Assembly: GCA_934130215.1 (NCBI GenBank)
Contig: CAKOXR010000028.1
Span: 1 to 12,504, forward strand
DNA: 12,504 nucleotides
Direction: 5' to 3'
From: an uncultured Bacilli bacterium
GTDB lineage: Bacteria; Bacillota_I; Bacilli_A; RF39; UBA660
Each line of letters begins with the position of its first letter. Position 1 is the first letter of the stretch. The notes under the pieces were generated by a model, which was not told the DNA's origin, did not search any database, and saw nothing but the letters and a program-made list of their open reading frames with translations. The position numbers and the translations under genes are program-made. This document shows positions 6,168 through 12,504 of this stretch, in pieces.

Positions 6168-8246
6168 TCACCTTCTTATTATATTTTTTGAACATATATA
6201 TGTTATTGTAAAGTATCCTCCATATATTAGTATTATAAATATTGTTGTCATTATTATTGCTTTTAATAAGCTTTGATTACCAAACGATAGTAGTAATACA
6301 TAGTTACAGAATTTTATACCAAATATTGAGTGAATTAGTGCGAGTAATAATGGTAACATAAAGAATACAAATATCTGTTTGAATAAAGCTTTATTGATCA
6401 TTTCTTCGCTTGCACCAATTCTTCTTAAAGTATTGAATCTTGATTTATTATCAGCACTTTCGGATAATTCTTTTAGTGCTAGTATTGCTGATGATGCTAT
6501 CAAGAAAATTATTCCTAAATATATACTTATAAAGGTTACGAGTGCACCTAATCCAATACTGTTACTATATATTTCCTCTTTTGTATCATAATCAGGAATT
6601 AAGTAACCATCTTTACTTTCATATTTTTCTAATTCTTCTAAAATATTACTTTTATCATTTTTATAGTTTGCTAGTAAATGATTATAAACTATATAATCAT
6701 CTTTTATACTATGATCATTTTCATAAACATTTGGGATGATATTATCTGGTACAAGTATTATTCCTGGATTAGAATAATTTGCATTCATTTCAACAAAACC
6801 ATCTTTACATTCATTATATTTAGGTTTTAATTTATGATTTAATATCTTTATTTCTGTATTTTGTTTTAGTGCTATATTTCTTAAACCAACCATATTTTGA
6901 TAATTCGCGACTATCATATATTCATCATCATTTAAAGTAAATTCTTTCTTATTGTATAAACGAGCGACTTTATTATATTCACTTATTTGCATTACTTGTT
7001 CAAGACTATCAAGATATAAATATGGATATTTTTTTTGGATCATATCTTTGGTATTTCCAAGTGTATCAGAAAAGGAAAAACCATCTAAATCATAAAAAAT
7101 ATTATATTCTACTATATCTTTAAAATAATTATCTAAATCAAAATTGTAATGTTCTAATGTTTCTCTTACTGATGAATTCCTGTTTTTTATTTCTTCTTTT
7201 GTATAATTTAAATTTTCAAAATATATTTTATTATAATATCTTTTATATAAATCAACATCTACTGGTACTAAATCATTTAAGGCTTTATTCATTGAGTTTT
7301 TTATTGATAAACTTGATGATAAGGCACATATTGTTACAAATAACATTAAACATATGATGGTTACTGATACAACCATGGTATTAATTTTACTGCTTATTTG
7401 TCTTAATGTAAATGAATTTAAACCTTTATAATAAGATTTTTTAATATTTGTACATATTCTTAGTAATAATCCTGATAATGACCAGAATATAAAGAATGTT
7501 GAAGCACTACCCAAAATAATTGGGATTAATATTTTATTTTCACCATTAACTAATGTCTTTACACCACCTGTTACCATATAGTAGGCATATGATAGGACAA
7601 GTACTGATATTATGAATATTATTGTGCATACATATGGATTTTTAATTTTTACTTGTTCACATTTTTTACTGCCATATAATAAATCTATTAGTTTTGATTT
7701 ACCAATAATTATAGTATTAAATATCATAACTATTAGATACATAATACTGAAATATATTATTGTTTTTATAAAGGCTTGTTTTGAGAAAACAAAGGCAAAG
7801 TTTTTTAAATCGGCTTCAAACATATGTGCAACTAATAAACTCATGAATTGAGATAGAACAATTCCTAATGATAGACCTACTATGAGTGATAGTAAACCTA
7901 TTATTAGGGTTTCAAAGAATAGTATTATTGATACTTTCCTTTTACTCATACCGAGTGTTAGATAGGTTCCAAATTCTTTGTTTCTTCTTTTGATCAAAAA
8001 TCTACTTGCATATATTATTAGGAAAGCTAATATTATTGATACAAAGACACTGACTCCTGATAAAATCCAAATCATTGTTCTTATTATTTGTTTTGTTGAT
8101 GCATTTAAACTTAACATTGCTGTTTGACTATCTATTGCATTAAATACATAGAATATTGCAACACCTAGTATTAATGTAAAGAAATAAATGGCATAATCTT
8201 TGATACTTTTTAGAATATTTTTTATTGATAACTTAAAGAGCATCAT
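6168..8246 (-). CDS. BceB-type ABC transporter permease (peptide antibiotic resistance)
   Basis: 692 residues. Ten membrane segments are visible (about 19-36, 60-82, 105-130, 160-180, 205-225, 240-262, 290-315, 565-590, 620-645, 660-685), with a large hydrophilic domain of about 245 residues between segments 7 and 8. This is the hallmark of BceB/VraE-type permeases. FtsX-like motifs RRNKEFGTYLTLGMSKR (87-103) and NTLRRIGASEE (605-615) mark the coupling regions. Characterised relatives remove bacitracin, nisin or mersacidin-like peptides from lipid II-cycle targets and also act as the ligand sensor for the partner kinase. The start overlaps the ATPase gene by 14 bases and uses GGTGGTGA inside it as ribosome binding site. 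ATG is doubled (8241-8246), so the protein may begin one residue later. It ends TGA-TAA. The substrate cannot be predicted from sequence. Confidence 0.92.
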   Translation of the reverse strand: MMLFKLSIKNILKSIKDYAIYFFTLILGVAIFYVFNAIDSQTAMLSLNASTKQIIRTMIWILSGVSVFVSIILAFLIIYASRFLIKRRNKEFGTYLTLGMSKRKVSIILFFETLIIGLLSLIVGLSLGIVLSQFMSLLVAHMFEADLKNFAFVFSKQAFIKTIIYFSIMYLIVMIFNTIIIGKSKLIDLLYGSKKCEQVKIKNPYVCTIIFIISVLVLSYAYYMVTGGVKTLVNGENKILIPIILGSASTFFIFWSLSGLLLRICTNIKKSYYKGLNSFTLRQISSKINTMVVSVTIICLMLFVTICALSSSLSIKNSMNKALNDLVPVDVDLYKRYYNKIYFENLNYTKEEIKNRNSSVRETLEHYNFDLDNYFKDIVEYNIFYDLDGFSFSDTLGNTKDMIQKKYPYLYLDSLEQVMQISEYNKVARLYNKKEFTLNDDEYMIVANYQNMVGLRNIALKQNTEIKILNHKLKPKYNECKDGFVEMNANYSNPGIILVPDNIIPNVYENDHSIKDDYIVYNHLLANYKNDKSNILEELEKYESKDGYLIPDYDTKEEIYSNSIGLGALVTFISIYLGIIFLIASSAILALKELSESADNKSRFNTLRRIGASEEMINKALFKQIFVFFMLPLLLALIHSIFGIKFCNYVLLLSFGNQSLLKAIIMTTIFIILIYGGYFTITYICSKNIIRR

Positions 8247-8997
8247 TTAAATCACCACCAAGTAAGGTTACAACATCTATTATTTTGTCAAAAAACTCTT
8301 TTCTTGTACTTTCACCTTTATAGATTTCATTAAATATTTTGCCATCTTTGATAAAGATTACTCTGCTTGCATAACTTGCTGTAAAGGCATCATGTGTTAC
8401 CATTAATATTGTTGCATTTAATTGTTTGTTTAGAATTTCAAATTTATCAAGTAACATTTTGGATGATTTTGAATCTAATGCTCCTGTTGGCTCATCTGCT
8501 AATATTAATTTAGGATTTGTTATAATTGCTCTTGCACTTGCTACTCTTTGTTTTTGACCACCTGACATTTGGTATGGATATTTATTTAAAACATCTACAA
8601 TATCTAGTTCTTGTGCGACTTTGTTTACTCTTTCATCTATTTCTTTATAGTTTATGTTTTGGATCGATAAAGCTAATGCGATATTTTCATAAGCTGTTAA
8701 TGTATCTAATAAGTTAAAATCTTGAAATATAAAACCTAAACTTTCTCTTCTAAACTTATTTAAAGCATTTCCTTTTAATTTGGTAATATCTTTATTATCT
8801 ATAAAAATATGACCTGATGTTACTTTATCTATTGTACTTATACAATTTAAAAGGGTTGTTTTTCCACTTCCACTTGCTCCCATGATCACTACAAATTCTT
8901 TTTCTTGAACATCAAATGATATGTCATCTATTGCTTTTGTTAAGCTTGATTTATTACCATAATATTTTTCAATATTTTTTATTTCTAATGTATTCAT
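8233..8997 (-). CDS. BceA-type ABC transporter ATPase
   Basis: 254 residues, the usual BceA length. Walker A GASGSGKTT (40-48), Q-loop Q92 in FQDFN, signature MSGGQKQR (144-151), Walker B LILADEP (164-170) with catalytic E169, D-loop ALD (173-175) and switch H202 are all intact. It belongs to the MacB/LolD-like class. The C-terminal extension after about residue 220 (EFFDKIIDVVTLLGGD) is typical of BceA partners of BceB permeases. It should power the permease encoded next, with which it overlaps by 14 bases. ATG is preceded by GAGGTG (9003-9008) at 5-base spacing. A gap of 62 bases separates it from the kinase gene, the only sizeable gap in the module; it holds a TATAAT and lies next to a BceR-like inverted repeat, so the transporter pair probably has its own inducible promoter. 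Confidence 0.94.
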   Translation of the reverse strand: MNTLEIKNIEKYYGNKSSLTKAIDDISFDVQEKEFVVIMGASGSGKTTLLNCISTIDKVTSGHIFIDNKDITKLKGNALNKFRRESLGFIFQDFNLLDTLTAYENIALALSIQNINYKEIDERVNKVAQELDIVDVLNKYPYQMSGGQKQRVASARAIITNPKLILADEPTGALDSKSSKMLLDKFEILNKQLNATILMVTHDAFTASYASRVIFIKDGKIFNEIYKGESTRKEFFDKIIDVVTLLGGDLNDAL

Positions 8998-9026
8998 TTT
9001 TTCACCTCAAACAAAATAATACTACA

Positions 9027-9032
9027 ATTATA
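9027..9032 (-). promoter_or_regulatory. -10 element (TATAAT) of a probable activator-dependent promoter for the ABC genes
   Basis: The minus-strand TATAAT is perfect, but at 16-18 bases upstream only AT-rich sequence unlike TTGACA is found. The predicted start near 9020 gives a 23-nt leader carrying GAGGTG. A good -10 without a -35, next to a palindromic box, fits a promoter that needs the response regulator. Confidence 0.5.
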
Positions 9033-9059
9033 TTTAATAATCGTTTTTTTAATATTTTT

Positions 9060-10058
9060 TTATATTACATTTTTGTAATGTTCATTTTTTCCAAATATTA
9101 TTTCTATTTTTGTGTATTCATCTTTTTTTGATTCAACTAATATTTTATGACCTAGTTTTTTGCACATTTCTCGTGCTATATATAAACCCATTCCAGTTGA
9201 TTTTGCTTTATTCCTTCCATTTTCTCCGGTAAACATTTTATTAAATACTCTTGGTATATCACTTTCTTTTATACCTATTCCATTATCATATATTTCTAAT
9301 ATATTGTTTTTATATGTTATTTTTATTTGAGCATTTTTTTCTTTTTTATATTTTATACTGTTATTTATTATTTGATTTATTATGAATTCTAACCATTTAC
9401 TGTCTGTTAAAACTTTTTCTTCCGAAACTTCTACTTTTAATTCGATATTTTGTTCTAATATATCGTCTTTATTTTTTAATAAAACATTATTTATTATTTT
9501 TTTTATATTATTTTCTTTTATAATGTAATCTTTTTCGGCATTTTCACTTCTTACATAATATAATATTTGATCTATATAGTTGTCCAATTTTTTTAATGGA
9601 CTTTTTATTTTGTTTCCTAGTTTATTGTTATGACTTAGTAATACTATTGTTGATATTGGTAATTTTACTTCATGAATCCAAGCTTCTACATATTCTTTAT
9701 ATGAATTTATATTTTTTTTATAGTTATTTAAATTTTCTATGTATGCTTTATTTGTTTCATATAATATTTCATAAAATATTTGACCTTCATAAAATTCTGG
9801 TTTATTTATGAATTCTATTAACAAGTATTTTTTGTCTAAATTTTTTATGTTTGTTAATAAACTATTATAAAAATTTCTTTTTCTTAAATAATCTATTGAT
9901 ATTATTATTAAACCCATTATTAATAATAGGAATAGTATAAATATATTTAATTCTTTTTGACTTTTAAAAGCTAGTAGTATTATTGTTATTAAAATATAGA
10001 ATATTATAAATACTATTATTTCTGGTAATTTATCTTTTAGGTATTTGTTTAGTTTCAT
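9060..10058 (-). CDS. BceS-type intramembrane-sensing histidine kinase
   Basis: 332 residues. Two membrane segments (about 11-31 and 37-57) separated by only about five residues leave no extracellular sensor domain, the defining trait of intramembrane-sensing kinases that receive their signal from the BceB permease. The cytoplasmic part has the H-box EAWIHEVKLPIS with phospho-acceptor H129, an N-box NQIINNS (228-234), DNGIGI (258-263) and STGMGLY (287-293), so ATP binding and autophosphorylation should be intact. ATG overlaps the response-regulator stop as ATGA and has no clear ribosome binding site of its own, so translation is likely coupled. Expected partner: the regulator encoded directly upstream. 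Isoleucine is mostly ATA, unlike the surface protein gene. Family assignment is firm; the inducing peptide is unknown. Confidence 0.93.
   Translation of the reverse strand: MKLNKYLKDKLPEIIVFIIFYILITIILLAFKSQKELNIFILFLLLIMGLIIISIDYLRKRNFYNSLLTNIKNLDKKYLLIEFINKPEFYEGQIFYEILYETNKAYIENLNNYKKNINSYKEYVEAWIHEVKLPISTIVLLSHNNKLGNKIKSPLKKLDNYIDQILYYVRSENAEKDYIIKENNIKKIINNVLLKNKDDILEQNIELKVEVSEEKVLTDSKWLEFIINQIINNSIKYKKEKNAQIKITYKNNILEIYDNGIGIKESDIPRVFNKMFTGENGRNKAKSTGMGLYIAREMCKKLGHKILVESKKDEYTKIEIIFGKNEHYKNVI
9064..9079. promoter_or_regulatory. Candidate BceR-type operator, TTACA-N4-TGTAA palindrome
   Basis: ATTACA (9064-9069), four bases, TGTAAT (9074-9079) form a perfect inverted repeat. The core fits TNACA-N4-TGTAA, which I recall as the published consensus for BceR-like regulators. 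It lies in the last codons of the kinase gene, centred about 51 bases upstream of the predicted start of the ABC transcript, where an OmpR-family activator usually binds. AT-rich DNA makes short palindromes common, so the position is as important as the match. Confidence 0.55.
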
Positions 10059-10708
10059 AGTAGTTTATAGCCTACTTTCTTTTTGGTTTCAATAGGGTTT
10101 TTAATACCAAATGCTTCTAATTTTGATCTTAATCTACTTATGTTTACTGTTAGGGCATTATCGTTTATGTATTCATCGTTATCCCATAGTTCAGTCATTA
10201 ATTCATCACGGCTGACAATTTTTTCTCTTTTCTTTAATAAATATACAAATATTATCATTTCATTTTTGGTTAGTTCTAATGTTTTATTATTTTTTGTTAG
10301 TGTTCCTTTTTCATAGTTCACTTTTATGTCATCATATGTTAGGTATTCTCTATCCATTCTTTTGAATATGTTTTGAATTCTTAGTAGTAATATTGTTGGA
10401 TTGTATGGTTTGGTTATATAATCATCTGCTCCATAACTTATTGATAATACTTCATCTACTTCGTTTGTTTTGCTTGTTAGCATGATTACTGGTACATTTG
10501 ATTCTTTCCTTATTTCTTTTAGTAACATTTCACCATTTATTTTAGGAATGTTTATGTCTAGTAATATTAAATTTGGTTTGTTTTGGATTATTTCTTCTTT
10601 AGATCTTTCAAAATTTTTTAGTATTTGTGCTTGATAACCAGAGTTTTCTAGTAAGTTTTTTAGTTCTTCTGCTATTTCTTTTTCATCTTCTACAATCATT
10701 ATTTTCAT
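10055..10708 (-). CDS. BceR-type OmpR-family response regulator
   Basis: 217 residues from ATG at 10706-10708. The receiver domain (1-115) has acidic pocket E7-D8, phospho-acceptor D51 (ILLDINIP), T78 and K100 (TKPYNP). The winged-helix DNA-binding domain covers about 124-217 (LTKNEMIIFVYLL, VNISRLRSKL, VGYKLL). It should be phosphorylated by the kinase whose gene overlaps its stop (ATGA) and activate the ABC transporter genes. A GTG at 10715-10717 in frame would give 220 residues, but the ribosome binding site AAAGGGG (10717-10723) abuts that GTG and is well placed for the ATG, so the shorter start is preferred. It is the first gene of the resistance module, with an extended -10 promoter and the upstream gene's terminator in front. 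Confidence 0.93.
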   Translation of the reverse strand: MKIMIVEDEKEIAEELKNLLENSGYQAQILKNFERSKEEIIQNKPNLILLDINIPKINGEMLLKEIRKESNVPVIMLTSKTNEVDEVLSISYGADDYITKPYNPTILLLRIQNIFKRMDREYLTYDDIKVNYEKGTLTKNNKTLELTKNEMIIFVYLLKKREKIVSRDELMTELWDNDEYINDNALTVNISRLRSKLEAFGIKNPIETKKKVGYKLL

Positions 10709-10724
10709 TTTTTTCACCCCTTTA

Positions 10725-10733
10725 ATTATATCA
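10725..10733 (-). promoter_or_regulatory. Extended -10 promoter of the regulator-kinase genes
   Basis: Minus strand TGATATAAT: a perfect TATAAT (10725-10730) with TG one base upstream. No TTGACA-like hexamer is found at 15-18 bases; that stretch is the stem-loop of the preceding terminator. The extended -10 may suffice for a low basal level of the two-component system. The predicted leader is about 10 nt, starting at the ribosome binding site. Confidence 0.65.
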
Positions 10734-10759
10734 AAAAAAGTAGTTTTGGTTCTACTTTT
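10733..10759 (-). terminator. Terminator of the AlkD-like gene, containing its stop codon
   Basis: Read on the minus strand, AAAAGTAG (10752-10759) pairs with CTACTTTT (10736-10743) around an 8-base loop and continues into seven T (10733-10739). The TAG stop codon (10752-10754) is inside the upstream arm. The T-run ends directly at the TG of the next promoter. Confidence 0.82.
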
Positions 10760-11450
10760 GATTTGTTTTTCTGTATTTTTTTAGATTTTCTTTTTCTTCT
10801 TGTGTTATTCTAAAGCTATCATGACATTTAGATATCATTTTGTTGATAACAAAATTATTTATTTCATTTTCTTCAATGTATTTTATTGTTTTTGTTTTAT
10901 TTTTTATGTAGCACTCACATAGTAACCAAGAATATGCCATGTTTATGTAATAATCATTTTTATTTATTTGTTTTAGAATTTCAAATATATCATCTATATT
11001 TGTTTCTATGAACGCAAATAATATTATGATTCCTATTCTTATTATATATGGCTCATTACTCTGAGTATATTTTTTTGATAGTTCTAGATATTCTATATTA
11101 TTATCAAATTTTAGAGCATCACATGTAGCCCAGCACATTTCGTTTTTTTTGTATTCTTCTAGATATTTTATTTTTAGTTTTGGTTCTTTTATTTTGTTTA
11201 TTATGAATGCATTTATTAGGACTTCTTCGTAATAGTTATTTAAATTATAATTTAAAAATGATTCATAGTTTCCTTTATATATTTCATTTGCTAGTTGTTT
11301 TAAAATTGGATTTTTTATTGCTAGTACTTTTAGATTTGATCTAACTATATTTTCCGTCCACTTTTGTTTTTCTTTATTTTGTAATGATTTTAAATATTTT
11401 TCAAATTCTTTGATATCTTTTTTAAACCATTTTTCTAATTTTAATTCCAT
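10752..11450 (-). CDS. AlkD-like DNA alkylation repair protein (HEAT-repeat glycosylase family)
   Basis: 232 residues from ATG at 11448-11450, all helical, as in the HEAT-like repeat family of 3-methyladenine/7-methylguanine glycosylases (DNA alkylation repair, PF08713). CWATCDALK (106-114) supplies W107 and D111, YIIRIGIIILF contains R138, and YYINMAYSWLLCECY contains W175; these correspond to the Trp, Asp, Arg and Trp that line the lesion site in AlkD. The end SFRI-x(n)-LKKYR is also typical. An ATG at 11472-11474 in frame would add eight residues, but it has no ribosome binding site and lies upstream of the predicted -10, while AAAAGGTGA (11455-11463) serves the 11450 start. It has its own promoter inside the end of the ZIP gene. 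Some members of the family have no shown glycosylase activity, so the function is probable. Confidence 0.83.
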   Translation of the reverse strand: MELKLEKWFKKDIKEFEKYLKSLQNKEKQKWTENIVRSNLKVLAIKNPILKQLANEIYKGNYESFLNYNLNNYYEEVLINAFIINKIKEPKLKIKYLEEYKKNEMCWATCDALKFDNNIEYLELSKKYTQSNEPYIIRIGIIILFAFIETNIDDIFEILKQINKNDYYINMAYSWLLCECYIKNKTKTIKYIEENEINNFVINKMISKCHDSFRITQEEKENLKKYRKTNQK

Positions 11451-11465
11451 AATTTCACCTTTTAT

Positions 11466-11494
11466 ATTATACATTTATATTATTGTTATGTAAA
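11466..11494 (-). promoter_or_regulatory. Promoter of the AlkD-like gene
   Basis: Minus strand TTTACA (11489-11494), 17-base spacer, TATAAT (11466-11471). The -35 is in the last two sense codons of the upstream ZIP gene (TTT-ACA). The predicted start near 11459 falls in the ribosome binding site of the ATG at 11450, giving a leader of about 9 nt and supporting that start over the one at 11474. Confidence 0.7.
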
Positions 11495-12178
11495 TATTAG
11501 TTCGAATAACATCATTATTATAAATCCGATTGTAAAGCTTATTATTCCATTTTTATTGTTTTTATTTTTAGATTCTGGTATTAATTCATCTACTATTACA
11601 TATATCATAGCACCGCCTGCAAATGAGAAAATATATGGTATTATGTTATTTATTTTAATACTTATTATACTTGTTAGTAGTGCGAATATGGGTTCTACTA
11701 TTCCTGATATTATTCCGTATTTTATTGTTTTATTTTTATCGTTTAAAAGTCCTACTATTATTCCTTCTGGTATATTATGAAGGGTTATTGCTAATGATAA
11801 TATGATTGATTTTTTGATTGATATTATGTTTGTTATACTTCCAACTAGTCCAACTCCGGTTGCGATTCCTTCTGGTATATTGTGTAATATGATTGCAATT
11901 ATTATTATTATTTTTGTATTTTTATTATTTTTGTTTATTTTTAAATCTAATGATAATATTATAAAGATTCCGATTAATATACCAAATATTGGTGGAAACC
12001 AATTATTACTTATTTCAATTGATGTATTTATTAATGATAAGAATGATGCAATTAACATTACTCCTGCAGAAAAACCAAATGCATATTTTACTATTTTTTC
12101 ATTGTTTTTTATTATATATACACTTAATACTCCTATAATTGTACCTATTAAAGGCATTATGATTATTAAATATTTCAT
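11486..12178 (-). CDS. ZIP-family divalent metal transporter
   Basis: 230 residues with about eight membrane segments. The two ZIP metal-site helices each carry HNIPEG: H99-N-I-P-E103-G and H134-N-I-P-E138-G, forming the usual binuclear site. E162-P163 and VDELIPES (196-203) are further family landmarks. The loop before the first HNIPEG helix (about 79-89) has Asn and Lys but none of the histidines seen in many ZIPs. It should import zinc, iron or manganese into the cytoplasm; which one cannot be told. Length is normal for ZupT-like bacterial members. The ATG at 12178 has no ribosome binding site, nor does the in-frame ATG at 12155-12157; a -10-like TATATT ends 5 bases before the first ATG, suggesting a leaderless mRNA. 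No terminator follows, so transcription probably continues into the AlkD-like gene. Confidence 0.88.
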   Translation of the reverse strand: MKYLIIIMPLIGTIIGVLSVYIIKNNEKIVKYAFGFSAGVMLIASFLSLINTSIEISNNWFPPIFGILIGIFIILSLDLKINKNNKNTKIIIIIAIILHNIPEGIATGVGLVGSITNIISIKKSIILSLAITLHNIPEGIIVGLLNDKNKTIKYGIISGIVEPIFALLTSIISIKINNIIPYIFSFAGGAMIYVIVDELIPESKNKNNKNGIISFTIGFIIMMLFELIFT

Positions 12179-12183
12179 AATAC

Positions 12184-12189
12184 AATATA
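12184..12189 (-). promoter_or_regulatory. Possible -10 (TATATT) of the ZIP gene, leaderless arrangement
   Basis: Minus strand TATATT lies 5 bases before ATG 12178, which would place the transcript start at the start codon. No convincing -35 exists upstream (the space is occupied by a terminator), and the region is so AT-rich that chance matches are common. Confidence 0.35.
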
Positions 12190-12202
12190 TTATTTAATTA
12201 TT

Positions 12203-12229
12203 AAAAAAGAATAGAAATCTCTATTCTTT
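12203..12229 (-). terminator. Strong terminator after the BspA-like gene
   Basis: Read on the minus strand, AAAGAATAGA (12220-12229) pairs perfectly over 10 bases with TCTATTCTTT (12206-12215) around a GATT loop and ends in six T (12203-12208). Two bases of the TAA stop codon (12228-12230) belong to the stem. It insulates the ZIP gene from the surface protein gene. Confidence 0.88.
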
Positions 12230-12504
12230 ATACTTGTATTCCTTTTATAACATTGCTGTTAGATGATTTAGTTGCAATCATATTATCAACCAGAGTTGAT
12301 GTTTCTGATGTATAGTTTACGATTATTTTAGCATTTGGATCGGTTGCTGCATTAAGAAACATACTTGAATAAGTACTAACATTAGCATTCATTATATTGA
12401 TTGTTGTTGTTAAGGATGAACAAGAATTAAACATATAAAGCATATTCGTTACATTTATCGTATTAAAACTACTTAAATTTAGGCTTGTTAAGGATGAACA
12501 AGAA
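12228..12504 (-). CDS. BspA-like leucine-rich-repeat surface protein, C-terminal part (cut by window edge)
   Basis: Only the last 91 codons are present; the frame stays open to the window edge, so the ATG at 12443 is internal, not the start. The visible part begins with BspA-type (DUF285) leucine-rich repeats: SCSSLTSLNLSSF-NT-x-NVTNM followed by a second SCSSLT 26 residues later. About 70 non-repeat residues follow (NAATDPNAKIIVNYTSETS...), ending in GIQV with no wall-sorting signal or membrane segment, so anchoring must be N-terminal or through another part of the protein. Such proteins are found on gut and oral bacteria, where some bind host matrix proteins. No function can be assigned from this fragment. 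Confidence 0.82.
   Translation of the reverse strand, partial: SCSSLTSLNLSSFNTINVTNMLYMFNSCSSLTTTINIMNANVSTYSSMFLNAATDPNAKIIVNYTSETSTLVDNMIATKSSNSNVIKGIQV
12409..12504 (-). repeat. Direct DNA repeat at 78-base period within the BspA-like gene
   Basis: An 18-base identical string begins at 12409 and again at 12487 (plus strand gttaaggatgaacaagaa). It encodes the SCSSLT core of two successive leucine-rich repeats. Identity at the DNA level suggests recent duplication or gene conversion. Confidence 0.8.

Noticed and set aside
6379..7851. Several plus-strand open frames of 65-79 codons opposite the ABC permease
   Set aside because: Low-complexity hydrophobic translations that mirror the permease's AT-rich codons, without start signals.
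9050..9067. TAATAT-N6-ATATTA inverted repeat at the kinase stop as a terminator
   Set aside because: Six AT-only pairs and no T-run on the minus strand; transcription probably continues into the ABC genes.
8526..10316. Plus-strand frames opposite the ATPase, kinase and regulator genes
   Set aside because: Antisense shadows of genes whose motifs are intact on the minus strand.
11472..11474. ATG as the start of the AlkD-like gene
   Set aside because: No ribosome binding site, and it lies upstream of the predicted -10; the ATG at 11448-11450 has AAAAGGTGA at proper distance.
11556..12197. Two plus-strand open frames (11556-11780 and 11802-12197, up to 131 codons) opposite the ZIP gene
   Set aside because: They mirror the membrane helices of the ZIP gene (for example the HNIPEG codons read backwards) and lack ribosome binding sites; the minus-strand protein has conserved family motifs.
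878..12227. Riboswitch or other structured leader RNA
   Set aside because: All intergenic gaps are under 100 bases and are taken up by terminators, promoters and ribosome binding sites.
12441..12443. ATG as the start of a 71-residue gene
   Set aside because: The frame is open upstream to the window edge and encodes leucine-rich repeats continuous with the rest, so the ATG is an internal methionine.
1..12504. Mycoplasma-type genetic code (TGA as Trp)
   Set aside because: Trp codons inspected are TGG, long genes run without TGA under the standard code, and TGA stops coincide with normal gene ends and overlaps with the next gene.

Overview
The window is AT-rich DNA (about a quarter G+C by eye, not computed) with every credible gene on the minus strand. 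A signal-peptide cell-wall hydrolase, a surface protein ending in a sortase-like NPETG signal, a BceS-type intramembrane-sensing kinase and a BspA-type leucine-rich-repeat protein point to a walled, low-GC Bacillota. An uncultured host-associated Bacilli/Mollicutes-related lineage is my inference. Tryptophan is TGG wherever I checked, no long frame is broken by TGA, and two genes end in TGA, so the standard bacterial code fits.

Layout in transcription order (right to left). (1) 12504-12228: 3' end of a BspA-like surface protein, closed by a strong terminator. (2) 12178-10752: a ZIP-family metal transporter, possibly leaderless, then an AlkD-like DNA-alkylation-repair protein with its own promoter and terminator. 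(3) 10708-5105: a peptide-antibiotic sensing and detoxification module of the Bce type: response regulator, short intramembrane-sensing kinase, ABC ATPase, ten-TM permease with a large extracellular domain, and a VanZ-RDD fusion membrane protein. An inverted repeat resembling the published BceR-type operator lies just before the ABC pair. (4) 5043-4435: a membrane-anchored extracytoplasmic thioredoxin-fold protein (CPWC) with its own promoter and a terminator. (5) 4362-955: a large secreted glucosaminidase-type peptidoglycan hydrolase with SH3b, Ig-like and unknown duplicated C-terminal modules. (6) 877-77: a cohesin-like wall-anchored surface protein followed by a terminator.

Functionally most of the window concerns the cell envelope: sensing and removing wall-targeting peptides (3), thiol-disulfide chemistry outside the membrane (4), and wall cutting and surface display (5, 6, 1). 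Promoters are unusually easy to read. Four carry an extended -10 (TGnTATAmT), four have a recognisable -35 at 17 bp spacing, and predicted 5' leaders are only about 9-23 nt. Three terminator stems contain part or all of the stop codon of the gene they end, and two promoters lie directly against the upstream terminator. No tRNA, rRNA, CRISPR array, insertion sequence or riboswitch-length leader was seen, and no gene-free stretch exceeds 100 bases.
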